NCBI RefSeq assembly: GCF_003289955.1
Contig: NZ_QLZR01000002.1
Location: forward strand, 682,001 to 746,000
Length of the DNA: 64,000 bases
Source: Planococcus halotolerans
GTDB taxonomy: Bacteria > Bacillota > Bacilli > Bacillales_A > Planococcaceae
Reading direction: 5' to 3'
Shown: piece by piece, positions 26,647 to 35,062 of the stretch
Numbering within the stretch: position 1 is the first letter of the stretch
How the letters are laid out: the number at the start of each line of letters is the position of its first letter
Translations under genes and position numbers: made by a program
Notes under the pieces: generated by a model
What the model saw: only the letters and a program-made list of their open reading frames with translations
Databases searched by the model: none
What the model was told of the DNA's origin: nothing

Positions 26647-26808
26647 TAAGAAGAGCGACGGCGAGAGATAGCTCAAACTTGTTTGGGCTATCTTTTGCGA
26701 CGAAGCAGCGCAGCGATGCAACGCCCTTTCATGTCTCGAAGCTAGCGAAGCGATGCAGAGACAGGAGCAGCCTTTTACCCGAAGAGCTGGGCCGCCGGAG
26801 TCTGGACA
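26647..26808 (+). repeat. Dispersed structured repeat, copy C (with internal hairpin module)
   Basis: Tandem to copy B and with an identical 3' end (CCGAAGAGCTGGGCCGCCGG). The interior holds an inverted repeat (GATAGCTCAAAC ... TTTGGGCTATC, 26667-26692) followed by TTGCGACGAAGCAGCGCAGC, a module shared with copy D but absent from A and B. With copy B it occupies the gap 26330-26869; the remaining 200 bases near 26330-26520 show no gene. Confidence 0.75.
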
Positions 26809-26813
26809 ATACG

Positions 26814-26858
26814 AAAAGGCACCGCCCACACAAAACTCTCTGTGCGCCGGTGCCTTTT
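26814..26858 (-). terminator. Terminator of the GyrI-like gene
   Basis: AAAAGGCACCG (26814-26824) pairs with CGGTGCCTTTT (26848-26858), with a smaller internal CACA/TGTG pairing. It lies just past the stop at 26870. Confidence 0.8.
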
Positions 26859-26869
26859 GATATGTTCTA

Positions 26870-27388
26870 TTAAGCAGCGTCATCCCTCATTAAAAGAAAA
26901 GCAATTTCTATCGTCATTTCCTCCAGCCTGCCTGTTCCCGGTTTGTCCAGGTAAAATTCGAATCGGCCATTCCATATTTCCGTGTCGCCTTCATAGCGTT
27001 TGTCGAGCTCGAGCCCTTCATCCACCGCCCATTGCTCAAGCGCATACAACGAATCTTCCAAATAATCCGGATGCCCTTTATGTTTTGCTGTTGCGTAATT
27101 TCCTCCGGGAATAAAACCTGTAATGACATGCTCATCCCCAGAAACCATTCTCTCGATTGGAACTCCTACTTCAAGATTGAATTCCTCTTCTATCCCACCT
27201 ATCACCCAATAACGGTAGAATGGTTCGCCGACCGGTTCTATTTTGTGATGCTTCAGCCATCTGTAAACTTCATCAATCAGTCCCCTGACTTGATTCCAGT
27301 CCAAAATTTCCACTTCAAGAGGTATTGCTACATAGGGCTGTTCCCTTCTTGTTTCCACTTTTGGCCCTTCACTGATTTTTGTAGTCAT
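26870..27388 (-). CDS. GyrI-like / AraC effector-binding-domain protein
   Basis: 172 residues of the GyrI-like small-molecule-binding fold (duplicated SHS2 module): VETRREQPYVAIPLEVEI at the start, EPFYRYWVIGG, FNLEVGVPIE, VITGFIPGGNYATAKHKGH and YEGDTEIWNGRFEFYLD. Known members bind drugs or inhibit gyrase. There is no DNA-binding domain, so this is a stand-alone binding protein. AAGGGGATG precedes the ATG. Monocistronic. Confidence 0.85.
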   Translation of the reverse strand: MTTKISEGPKVETRREQPYVAIPLEVEILDWNQVRGLIDEVYRWLKHHKIEPVGEPFYRYWVIGGIEEEFNLEVGVPIERMVSGDEHVITGFIPGGNYATAKHKGHPDYLEDSLYALEQWAVDEGLELDKRYEGDTEIWNGRFEFYLDKPGTGRLEEMTIEIAFLLMRDDAA

Positions 27389-27558
27389 TTCACATCCCCT
27401 TCCCTGTAATCACGAACTTTTATTATTGAAATACCCTCATTTAGTGAAGTTAGTCTTTTATTTCGGAGACAAGTTGCCAGCCGTCCCACATACTTCATTG
27501 TTATATAGATCCATTAAATCCAGTCACAAATTCTCCATATAATCCGCGGCCAATCAAA

Positions 27559-27587
27559 TTGACTTTGGTAATTATTAACTTTATGAT
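27559..27587 (+). promoter_or_regulatory. Sigma-A promoter of the tetR-RND pump operon
   Basis: TTGACT (27559-27564), 17-base spacer, TATGAT (27582-27587): near-consensus. The predicted transcription start (about 27594) abuts the operator pair. Confidence 0.75.
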
Positions 27588-27595
27588 TTAAGCTA

Positions 27596-27630
27596 TGACC
27601 AAGCAGTCACAAAACGTGACCAATTAGTTA
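27596..27630 (+). promoter_or_regulatory. Twin TetR-type operators
   Basis: Two 14-bp dyads, TGACCAAGCAGTCA (27596-27609) and TGACCAATTAGTTA (27617-27630), 21 bp apart (two helical turns on one face) and covering +1 to +35. This is the usual place for autorepression by the TetR regulator encoded next. Confidence 0.65.
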
Positions 27631-27644
27631 CAAGGAGGGATCAA

Positions 27645-28463
27645 ATGGACAAAAAGCAGGAATTGATGAATGCGGCAGTACATCTTTTTTCCATTAAAGG
27701 TTTCCATCAGACATCGGTTCAAGAAATCGCCCATGCCGTGGATATCTCAAAAGGTGCGTTCTATAAGCATTATGATTCCAAAGAGAGTTTACTGGTGAGC
27801 ATTCTGAAGCGCTACCAGGCTGAGACGCTTGAAGGGCTGGAGCATTTGGATATCTCAGAAGGCCTCTCGCCAAAGGAAACGTTTGCGAAAAAATTGGCGT
27901 TTGAGTTGGAAAGTATTCTGGGTGATCGGGATTTCTTCATCATGGTGTTCAAGGACATGCCGACCGATGGCAATGAACAATTGACTTCCCTGATGCAGGA
28001 AATGCGCAGTTCATCTTCAAAATTCCATAAAAAAATGCTGCTGGATGCATTCGGCTCCCGCATCGAGCCGTTTTTGGAGGATTTGACCACAATTGTTGAA
28101 GGAATACAAAAAGAATATCTGGTTACGATCATCCTTGAAAATCGGCAATTGTCCATCGACAAATTGAGCCGCTTTATCGCTTCTTCCATTGAAGCGATTA
28201 CGATGCAGCTCGACTCGATGGAAGCCGTTTTTACGGAGACGAGCGAAAATGGCTTTTCCATCGACAGCCTTTTCGCGGACATGGAGACAAAGATCAAGCT
28301 GTATTCAAAAAACACAGCCCGATTGCTGGCGTCTCTGGATTTATTGCGCCAGGAACTGCTGCAGGATGAGCCGCGCGAATTTCTTATTGAAGCGTTGACG
28401 GATTATCTGTCGCAGGAAAAGCAAATTGAAAAAGAAGTTCTTCTATTGAAGAATCATCGCTGA
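27645..28463 (+). CDS. TetR/AcrR-family regulator of the RND pump
   Basis: 272 residues. N-terminal helix-turn-helix is classical: NAAVHLFSIKGFHQTSVQEI followed by AHAVDISKGAFYKHYDSKE. The long helical C-terminal domain would bind the inducer and dimerise; 272 residues is long for TetR and the tail is very acidic. It precedes the RND pump by 12 bases in one operon and overlooks twin TGAC-dyad operators at the promoter. I infer derepression by pump substrates. Ribosome site AAGGAGG before the ATG. Confidence 0.93.
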   Translation: MDKKQELMNAAVHLFSIKGFHQTSVQEIAHAVDISKGAFYKHYDSKESLLVSILKRYQAETLEGLEHLDISEGLSPKETFAKKLAFELESILGDRDFFIMVFKDMPTDGNEQLTSLMQEMRSSSSKFHKKMLLDAFGSRIEPFLEDLTTIVEGIQKEYLVTIILENRQLSIDKLSRFIASSIEAITMQLDSMEAVFTETSENGFSIDSLFADMETKIKLYSKNTARLLASLDLLRQELLQDEPREFLIEALTDYLSQEKQIEKEVLLLKNHR

Positions 28464-28475
28464 GGAGTGTCATAG

Positions 28476-31400
28476 TTGAAGAAGATTATCGATTTTTCAT
28501 TAAATAATAAGTTCGCCATCTGGATCTTGACCATCATGGTCATCGTGGCAGGACTTTACGCAGGATTGACGATGAAACAGGAATCGATTCCGAGCATCAC
28601 TTTGCCGGCCGTTACTGTTGTAACTGTCTACCCTGGTGCTGCACCGGATGAAGTGATGGACGAAATCACTGTTCCATTTGAACAGCGGATCCAGAATATG
28701 AATGGCGTTGAACTTACGACGTCCACATCAATGGCGAACGCATCAACCATTCAAGTCCAATATGATTTTGAAGTGGACATGGATGAAGCAACGCGCGAAT
28801 TGGAAGATGCCTTATCGGAAATTTCCCTTCCGGATGCAGCCAATGAGCCACAGGTATCACGCTTAAGTATAGATGCTTTTCCAATTTTAACATTGAGCAT
28901 CAGTGATTCAGAAAGTTCGCTGGAAGAATTGACTGCCAGCGTGGAAGACAATGTCCTGCCTATGCTCGAAGGAGTCGAGGGCCTATCGGACGCTCAAGTT
29001 TCCGGTCAGCGCATGCAGAAAGTAAGCATGACTTTTGACGCTGCAGCGTTAGCGCAATATGGATTGACTCAGGAAACGATCCAGCAATTGATCCAGGGAT
29101 CGAATCTTACATTCCCGCTCGGTTTGACCGAGTTTGGCGGCGAAGTGAAAAACCTGGTCATTGACGGCAACATCACAACAGTCGATGATCTTCGTAATCT
29201 GCAGATTCCGGCAATCCCGCAGCAGGCACAGACTCCTGGCGCCGGAGCACCTGGTGAAACACCTGCGGCTCCTGGACAGACACCGGAGGCTCCACCGACA
29301 GAAGCACCGGCTGACACGCCGGCTGCACCTCAGACACCTGCCGCTGCCGGTGTACCGACTGTAGCACTCAGCGAACTGGCAGAAATTGAAGTTGTCAGTG
29401 AAGCGGAATCGATTTCCCGCACAAACGGTGAAGAATCGATCGGAATCTCCATTGTTAAAGCACCTGATGCCAATACAGTAGAAGTTGTAAATGACGTCAA
29501 AGACATCGTTGCTGATGTTGAAGAAGAATATGGCTTAACGGTTGCGACAACGTTTGACCAAGGTGAACCAATTGAGAAGTCGGTTGAAACAATGCTCAGC
29601 AAAGCCTTCTTCGGAATCCTGTTCGCTGTCGTTATCATTTTGCTGTTCTTACGCAGCTTTAAAACGACGTTAATTTCCATCATATCGATTCCTTTATCTT
29701 TATTGATGGCAATATTCTTATTGAACCAAATGGATATAACGCTAAACATTATGACGCTCGGGGCATTGACTGTCGCAATCGGACGGGTTATCGATGATTC
29801 CATTGTCGTCATTGAAAATATTTACCGCCGCATGGGCTTGCCTGGCGAAAAATTGCGTGGCAAAGAGTTGGTCCGTGAGGCAACACGCGAAATGTTCCTG
29901 CCGATTTTCTCATCGACTATCGTTACGATCGCGGTATTCCTGCCGCTTGCACTCGTCAGCGGACAAATCGGTGAATTATTCCTGCCATTCGCGCTTGCAA
30001 TGGTCTTTGCATTATCCGCTTCATTAATTGTGGCGGTAACAATTGTGCCAATGATGGCGCATTTGATGTACAGCAAGCAATTGAATAATCTTGATGCCAA
30101 TAAAGCCTCGAAAAAAGAACACAAACCAGGCAAAATGGCAGCCGGCTATAAACGCGTATTGGAATGGTCTTTGAACCATAAGATCATCACTTTCGGAGGG
30201 GCAACTGTCCTTCTTGCCGCAAGTATGTTCCTATTACCGGTAATCGGCGTCACTTTCCTTCCTGAACAGGAACAGAAAATGGTCATGGCGACATACAGCC
30301 CTGAACCGGGCCAGACACGTGAAGACGTCGAAGCTATCGCACTTGATGCGGAAAGCGCAATCGATGGCCGTGAAGGCGTCACTTCGTACCAGTATTCGCT
30401 AGGCGGAGGCAATCCGATGGCAGCGATGGGCGGAGGCGGAGATAATTCCGCATTATTCTATATCGAATATGATTCTGATTTTGAAGAATTCAGCGATGAA
30501 AGCACAAAATTGATCGAAGACTTGAATGCTTCTACTGAAGCCGGCGAATGGAGCAGCCTCGACTTTGCTGCTATGGGCGCAAGCGGATTTGAATTATTCG
30601 TCTACGGCGATAGTATCGAAGACATCCAAACAGCAATCGATCAAATCCAGCCAATCATGGAAGACCATGAAGGACTGGAAAATACTGAGTCGAGTTTGAC
30701 AGAAGCGTATGATCAATTCACTCTAGTGGCGAACCAGCAAGCATTGAGCGAAAACGGCTTGACTGCCGCACAAATCGGCATGGCTTTAAGCGATGTCGAC
30801 GAAGCTCCTGTCTTGACGACAGTTCAGTATGAAGACAACGATATCAACGTATATGTTGAAACAGAAGAAACTGAGTACTCGAATATCGATGATGTAACGG
30901 GCATTGAAATTCCAACTGCTCTTGGAACTACAGTAACAATCGGAGATGTAATGGAAGTCGAAGAAGGAAAATCTCCTGACACGATCAACCGCAGAGACGG
31001 CCAAATGTTCGCTTCCTTGTCAGCGGAAGTACTCGGCAATAACGCAGCTGAAATTACAACTGAAATTGATGCAGAAGTCGCGGATCTTGAATTGCCGTCC
31101 GGTGTATCAATCGACCACGGCGGCGTCACAGAACAAATCAACGAATCATTCTCGCAGCTTGGCCTTGCAATGCTTGCAGCCATTGCCATTGTATACTTCG
31201 TATTGGTTGTAACATTTGGCGGAGCACTTGCACCATTTGCTATCCTGTTTTCATTGCCATTCACTGTAATCGGTGTATTGGTAGCATTATGGATTACGGG
31301 AGAAGCATTGAGTGTGAACGCATTGATCGGTGTATTGATGCTGATCGGTATCGTAGTTACCAACGCGATTGTCCTGATCGACCGTGTCATTCATATGGAG

Positions 31401-31661
31401 CAAGCGGGACTCACTACGCGCGAAGCACTTCTTGAAGGCGGCGTCACACGTCTCCGGCCTATCCTGATGACAGCTTTGGCGACAATAGGCGCGCTGATCC
31501 CTCTTGCCATTGGCGCAGAAGGCGATGGCGGCGGCTTGATTTCCCAAGCACTCGGCATCACGGTTATCGGCGGTTTGATCAGTTCCACTTTACTGACATT
31601 GGTTATTGTACCGATTGTTTATGAAGTGACTGCTAAGTTCAGACGCAAGGATGTTAAATAG
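28476..31661 (+). CDS. RND-family efflux transporter permease (SwrC/AcrB-like)
   Basis: 1061 residues, the usual RND length. Twelve membrane segments in two halves: first near residues 12-30 then about 370-530; second near 565-585 then about 895-1050. IDDSIVVIENIYRRMG is the proton-relay segment. The closest known function is SwrC of Bacillus subtilis, a surfactin exporter. Odd feature: residues about 244-294 form a Pro/Ala/Thr-rich insert (QTPGAGAPGETPAAPGQTPE and on) in the first extracellular porter region. The start is TTG with GAGGAG upstream. Translationally close to the TetR gene. Confidence 0.93.
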   Translation: MKKIIDFSLNNKFAIWILTIMVIVAGLYAGLTMKQESIPSITLPAVTVVTVYPGAAPDEVMDEITVPFEQRIQNMNGVELTTSTSMANASTIQVQYDFEVDMDEATRELEDALSEISLPDAANEPQVSRLSIDAFPILTLSISDSESSLEELTASVEDNVLPMLEGVEGLSDAQVSGQRMQKVSMTFDAAALAQYGLTQETIQQLIQGSNLTFPLGLTEFGGEVKNLVIDGNITTVDDLRNLQIPAIPQQAQTPGAGAPGETPAAPGQTPEAPPTEAPADTPAAPQTPAAAGVPTVALSELAEIEVVSEAESISRTNGEESIGISIVKAPDANTVEVVNDVKDIVADVEEEYGLTVATTFDQGEPIEKSVETMLSKAFFGILFAVVIILLFLRSFKTTLISIISIPLSLLMAIFLLNQMDITLNIMTLGALTVAIGRVIDDSIVVIENIYRRMGLPGEKLRGKELVREATREMFLPIFSSTIVTIAVFLPLALVSGQIGELFLPFALAMVFALSASLIVAVTIVPMMAHLMYSKQLNNLDANKASKKEHKPGKMAAGYKRVLEWSLNHKIITFGGATVLLAASMFLLPVIGVTFLPEQEQKMVMATYSPEPGQTREDVEAIALDAESAIDGREGVTSYQYSLGGGNPMAAMGGGGDNSALFYIEYDSDFEEFSDESTKLIEDLNASTEAGEWSSLDFAAMGASGFELFVYGDSIEDIQTAIDQIQPIMEDHEGLENTESSLTEAYDQFTLVANQQALSENGLTAAQIGMALSDVDEAPVLTTVQYEDNDINVYVETEETEYSNIDDVTGIEIPTALGTTVTIGDVMEVEEGKSPDTINRRDGQMFASLSAEVLGNNAAEITTEIDAEVADLELPSGVSIDHGGVTEQINESFSQLGLAMLAAIAIVYFVLVVTFGGALAPFAILFSLPFTVIGVLVALWITGEALSVNALIGVLMLIGIVVTNAIVLIDRVIHMEQAGLTTREALLEGGVTRLRPILMTALATIGALIPLAIGAEGDGGGLISQALGITVIGGLISSTLLTLVIVPIVYEVTAKFRRKDVK

Positions 31662-31749
31662 GATTTGGAGATTGGATAGAGATAGATAGAGATTGAAGTT
31701 GAGTTTGCGAAAAAATTCAAGTTCAAGTTCAAATGATAGATGGATGGAT

Positions 31750-31773
31750 GGAGCCCTCCGGTCGGAGGGCTCC
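31750..31773 (+). terminator. Terminator of the RND pump operon
   Basis: GGAGCCCTCC / GGAGGGCTCC, perfect 10-bp stem, 4-base loop, then TATTTTTG. Preceded (31670-31745) by low-complexity GATAGATA, CAAGTTCAAGTTC and GATGGATG runs. Confidence 0.9.
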
Positions 31774-31851
31774 TATTTTTGTGGGATGGTGTTGGGTGTG
31801 GGTTTGGAGGATTCTTGGTTTGGATGGGATATGTGGTTTTATTTTTATGAG

Positions 31852-32010
31852 CGCAACTAATTGGTTTTTGCCTGGAAATATAAAACAGTTTATTTTATGG
31901 ACAACTTAAAATTGAGGCATTATACTCTAAACGCACCTCGAATATGTCTAACCGCACCTCAAACGGTTCAACCCGCACCTCAAACGCTTCAACCCGCACC
32001 CCAGATTAAC
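31852..32010 (+). repeat. 21-bp tandem repeat locus 2
   Basis: One CGCAACTAA unit at 31852, an AT-rich spacer, then four units with core CGCACC at 31932, 31953, 31974 and 31995, exactly 21 bp apart. Same layout and orientation as locus 1 and again between convergent genes (31661 and 32187). The rest of this 525-base gap holds the pump terminator and unremarkable AT-rich sequence. Confidence 0.85.
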
Positions 32011-32186
32011 ACTTAAATATATATAGAAAATATTTCCAAAAGAAGATTCTCTTTCCAATCGTCCACTTCCACAAAAAAACCGATCAGCCCTTAAGCCAAC
32101 CGGTCCCTTCAATTAAATCCACTCGTTCATTTTTCTTTTATCTAGTCATTCACTCTTTATTCCCCATAGTCATTAACTATCCTAAT

Positions 32187-33059
32187 TCATTTCCGCAAAT
32201 GATCCAGCACCACTTCGTCGATCAGCCGCTCTTCCGTCCAGCGGTCGTCGAAGTTTTCACGGAGGGTGAAGGTTTTCAACGCTTCCTTGACGGTTTCATT
32301 GTATCCGGCATGGTCTGTGGAATCGAGCAAGCCGCGGCGGACGAGATGGCCTTTGATTTCTTCGAACAGTTCGCCTTCGATGGCAAGCTGTTCGTCGGAG
32401 CTTTCGCCGAATACTTTATGGAGTTCGTACAGGCGCAATAGTTCTTCGATCGGCTCGGGATGGTCGTCGACTCGAAGGTCCACTTTGACATCGTTGTAAC
32501 CGCCGTAGCCAGCCCCTTCCTGTAAAACATATACGGCTGCGGACTGCTTGCCGCGGCTGTCGCCGCCCGCATGTTGCGCTGCAGCCAGTGCTTTGATCAA
32601 GCGTTCCGCAAGTGGATCGGTCGATTGTTCGAACGAACGGCTCATAGCGGCGACGGTTTCTTCGCTGACTAGAATATTGCCTTGGGCGGAATGATTTTTG
32701 CCGACTTTATGGCCGGCCCAGTCGAAACATTCTTCGCCGGTGAATGCGCTCGCTTCACCTTGGGCATTGATAACCGCCACTTGGCGCAGATTACGGCCTG
32801 GATCGTCAGCCACCAGTTTTTCGATGACTTCGTCCGGTGACAGGCCTTTTTCAAGAAGCTCCAACCCTTCAGGTCCGAATTTCATGTTGGCCCATGACTG
32901 GGTGGCCACTGCGCCGACATTCGCTTTGGCCCATGGCACAACGGCACCTACTGCAAGAAATTTTGATTGGACAGCCACTCCCACTTCTCCGGTTTTCGGA
33001 TCGGCGCCAATTATCGAAAAGGTTGCCACCAGCTGCTCTTTTTTCACATTATGTATCAT
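32187..33059 (-). CDS. DUF1028 family protein (Ntn-hydrolase-like)
   Basis: 290 residues. The DUF1028 core spans residues 8-215: ATFSIIGADPKTGEVGVAVQ start, VGAVVPWAKANVGAVATQ, GKNHSAQGNIL and AAQHAGGDSRGKQSAAVYV. The C-terminal 75 residues (LLRLYELHKVFGES on) are an extra helical domain often attached to this family. The fold is related to Ntn-hydrolases; activity unknown. AAGGAGG 7 bases before the ATG. Monocistronic. Confidence 0.9.
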   Translation of the reverse strand: MIHNVKKEQLVATFSIIGADPKTGEVGVAVQSKFLAVGAVVPWAKANVGAVATQSWANMKFGPEGLELLEKGLSPDEVIEKLVADDPGRNLRQVAVINAQGEASAFTGEECFDWAGHKVGKNHSAQGNILVSEETVAAMSRSFEQSTDPLAERLIKALAAAQHAGGDSRGKQSAAVYVLQEGAGYGGYNDVKVDLRVDDHPEPIEELLRLYELHKVFGESSDEQLAIEGELFEEIKGHLVRRGLLDSTDHAGYNETVKEALKTFTLRENFDDRWTEERLIDEVVLDHLRK

Positions 33060-33122
33060 TTAAAATCCTCCTTTTCTTCAGTTTACCCTAATTCTCAAAA
33101 TATTTTATTAAAAATAAAGTAA

Positions 33123-33160
33123 AAAATCCTGCGGAAAATTTTACGCTTCCACAGGATTTT
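33123..33160 (-). terminator. Terminator of the DUF2188 gene
   Basis: AAAATCCTGCGGA pairs with TCCACAGGATTTT (one mismatch), T-rich on the minus-strand 3' side. Confidence 0.75.
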
Positions 33161-33167
33161 GACATGC

Positions 33168-33434
33168 TTATTTCTTATAGTTTTCCTGTTCTTCAATCTG
33201 CCCTTCGTCACTATGGATATAAACCATGGTTTCTGATTCCTGAGCCAGTCGTTTGCCTTCATCTACTGCTTCTGATTTGGATTTGTGAGTCGATTCCGGC
33301 TGATCCTGGCCTTCTTTTTTGACGGCCCAGCCTTCTTCTTCATGAGGGACAACGTGATACCGTGCGTCTTCTGTTCCAGCCCGATCTTCAAAGTACTCAT
33401 TATTGTTGCCGTTGTTATTACTATTTTCTGCCAT
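33168..33434 (-). CDS. DUF2188 protein (small stress-type protein)
   Basis: 88 residues. Asn-rich start, then the DUF2188 core ARYHVVPHEEEGWAVKKEGQ and KSEAVDEGKRLAQESE with VYIHSDEGQIEE. Function unknown; members are small, hydrophilic and often induced in stress. The chosen ATG (33434) has AAGGAGGAG in place; GTG 33437 is too close to it. A sigma-B-like promoter (GTTTTT-N13-GGGTAA) lies about 45 to 69 bases upstream, consistent with general-stress induction. Confidence 0.85.
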   Translation of the reverse strand: MAENSNNNGNNNEYFEDRAGTEDARYHVVPHEEEGWAVKKEGQDQPESTHKSKSEAVDEGKRLAQESETMVYIHSDEGQIEEQENYKK

Positions 33435-33478
33435 CACTGCTCCTCCTTTTCAGTTTGATGAAAACGGTGTATTGTACT

Positions 33479-33503
33479 TTACCCGATGGTTTTTTTCAAA
33501 AAC
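33479..33503 (-). promoter_or_regulatory. Sigma-B-like promoter of the DUF2188 gene
   Basis: Minus strand: GTTTTT (33503-33498), 13 bases, GGGTAA (33484-33479). Resembles the promoter at 6793-6818. Confidence 0.45.
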
Positions 33504-33543
33504 ATTTTCCGATTAAATTCAAATAGCCTTTTCCAAAAAGTAA

Positions 33544-33574
33544 AAGCTGCGCCTGAACAAGTCAGGCGCAGCTT
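33544..33574. terminator. Terminator of the DUF916 gene
   Basis: 13-bp perfect arms AAGCTGCGCCTGA / TCAGGCGCAGCTT with a 5-base loop and T run on the minus strand, 6 bases past the stop. Confidence 0.9.
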
Positions 33575-33579
33575 AAATA

Positions 33580-34623
33580 TTACATATGATTTTTTTCTGT
33601 AAATGTCAGGGAGTTCTTTTTTTCATTTCTTTTATCGAACTTCAACAGCAACGGCAACAGCAGAAACAAGGAAACCAGCGCTATTGCAATGGTGCGGGAA
33701 ATGTTTTCCCGATTGAATGGAGAAGCAGCGGCCTCGGTCTCGCTGACAATGCCTGCTTCCTGACTTTTTGTTACAGTAAATTTCTCTTCAACAAAAAATT
33801 CCTTTTCGTCCGCTTTCCCTTTGACCATCAAAACGTATTTTCCTTCTTCAAGGGTTTTGCCTTTCAGGTTAACCGGGAATTTGATTTTGGATGTTGGTGC
33901 CATTGCGAATGGTTTAATGACTCCGCTGACAAGAATTTCGCTGTCTTTGTCCATGACGGTATAAGTACCCTGGACATTCTCGATTACGGCAGATTTGCCG
34001 TTGTTCACTTTCAGTGCCAGTTGATTTTCAAAAGGATTAAATTTCGCATCACCCAACGAAAATCCGGAAGCAGACTTGGAAGGAAGATTCAATTTGATCG
34101 CTACCAGACGTTGTCCCGGCTGTTCAAATGTATAATTACTTCCGCCTTTATTCAGTGATTCCATAGACAGATCATCAGGTGCATCAATACTTGTCAGCAT
34201 AATTCCGCCAAGAAGCGTGCCGCTTGCAGAACTAGGGATTGCAAGGTGAAAGTGGATAATTTCATCTGCGCCTGGCGCAACGGTCACCGTTTCCGGGATA
34301 TCAATCAAATCCGACAGATAGTGATGGTCCGGTTCTTTGGAGCTTTCATCAAGGCTGTAGATGATGCCACCTTTGTCGGCTGTTTGCGTATCAACGGCCT
34401 GTGCATACAAATTGATGGGCTCCCCGCTTTTATTCGTTATACGGATATCAAGAGACAAAGTCTTGCCCGCTTCCGAATCCAGATGGAAATAACCTTCCGA
34501 AAAACTGTGCTGTCCTTCGGCAGGCAAAACTTTAACATCAAAATCATTGGCGGGATCCGCCGCATTCACAGTAAATGGAATTAATAAGATCATGAAACAC
34601 ATTATAAGAACACGCAAATACAT
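33580..34623 (-). CDS. DUF916/DUF3324 cell-surface protein with C-terminal anchor (WxL-interacting type)
   Basis: 347 residues. Signal peptide (MYLRVLIMCFMILLIPF, cleavage after VNA), an immunoglobulin-like DUF916 domain (about 25-160, with GQHSFSEGYFHLDSEAGKTL), a second DUF3324-like domain (about 165-285), a C-terminal membrane segment (IAIALVSLFLLLPLLL) and a basic tail. In WxL gene clusters such proteins bind WxL proteins and peptidoglycan, but no WxL gene is nearby, so this is an orphan. ATG 34623 has GGGGGA 6 bases upstream. A perfect 10-bp palindrome lies 37 bases before the start. Confidence 0.87.
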   Translation of the reverse strand: MYLRVLIMCFMILLIPFTVNAADPANDFDVKVLPAEGQHSFSEGYFHLDSEAGKTLSLDIRITNKSGEPINLYAQAVDTQTADKGGIIYSLDESSKEPDHHYLSDLIDIPETVTVAPGADEIIHFHLAIPSSASGTLLGGIMLTSIDAPDDLSMESLNKGGSNYTFEQPGQRLVAIKLNLPSKSASGFSLGDAKFNPFENQLALKVNNGKSAVIENVQGTYTVMDKDSEILVSGVIKPFAMAPTSKIKFPVNLKGKTLEEGKYVLMVKGKADEKEFFVEEKFTVTKSQEAGIVSETEAAASPFNRENISRTIAIALVSLFLLLPLLLKFDKRNEKKNSLTFTEKNHM

Positions 34624-34659
34624 ACTGTTCCCCCAGTAAATTATTCTTACAAAATAAAT

Positions 34660-34682
34660 AGCTGTGTCACACTGACACAGCT
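34660..34682. promoter_or_regulatory. Perfect palindrome upstream of the DUF916 gene
   Basis: AGCTGTGTCA-CAC-TGACACAGCT. It sits in the leader or promoter of the minus-strand gene: GTGACA inside it could serve as a -35 with an AT-rich -10 about 17 bases further. Operator or attenuator hairpin; not decided. The rest of the gap to 34928 is AT-rich without a gene. Confidence 0.5.
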
Positions 34683-34928
34683 GCAATTTTCAATGTAATT
34701 GTAAGTACAGCTTTGCAAATATAGTGAGCTTTCTATTTATCTTAAGTTCATCTTATATGCTATAAGCTTTTATATTACAATTATATTACAACACTCGTAA
34801 CAATAAATCAAGCTTTCTACCTATTATTTGTCATGTAACGAAGTTTCATACCGCTTTCTGCTATGCATCGTTTCACAAATAAAGTTATCAGAAAAGTCTA
34901 ACTACTTATATTTAATTTGCTGATGCTA

Positions 34929-34937
34929 TGGTATAAT
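34929..34937 (+). promoter_or_regulatory. Extended -10 promoter of the LysM deacetylase gene
   Basis: TGGTATAAT, a consensus -10 with the TGn extension, without a good -35. It implies a leader of about 120 bases before the GTG start at 35063. Confidence 0.55.
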
Positions 34938-35062
34938 GGGATTGACCTATCGGACATTCAACTCTGGCTATAAATATGCTATTACATAGATAGTAATGCT
35001 CACATAACTTTATACATACGCTAATGAACTCTATTGGTGTAAATAAATAAGGGGTGAGTTTT

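Noticed and set aside
32080-32112. Terminator for the DUF1028 gene
   Set aside because: Only ACCG/CGGT pairs convincingly, 75 bases past the stop, and the inner part does not pair well.
34683-34928. Riboswitch or other leader RNA upstream of the deacetylase gene
   Set aside because: AT-rich with no conserved aptamer features that I can recognise, and it lies upstream of the likely -10.
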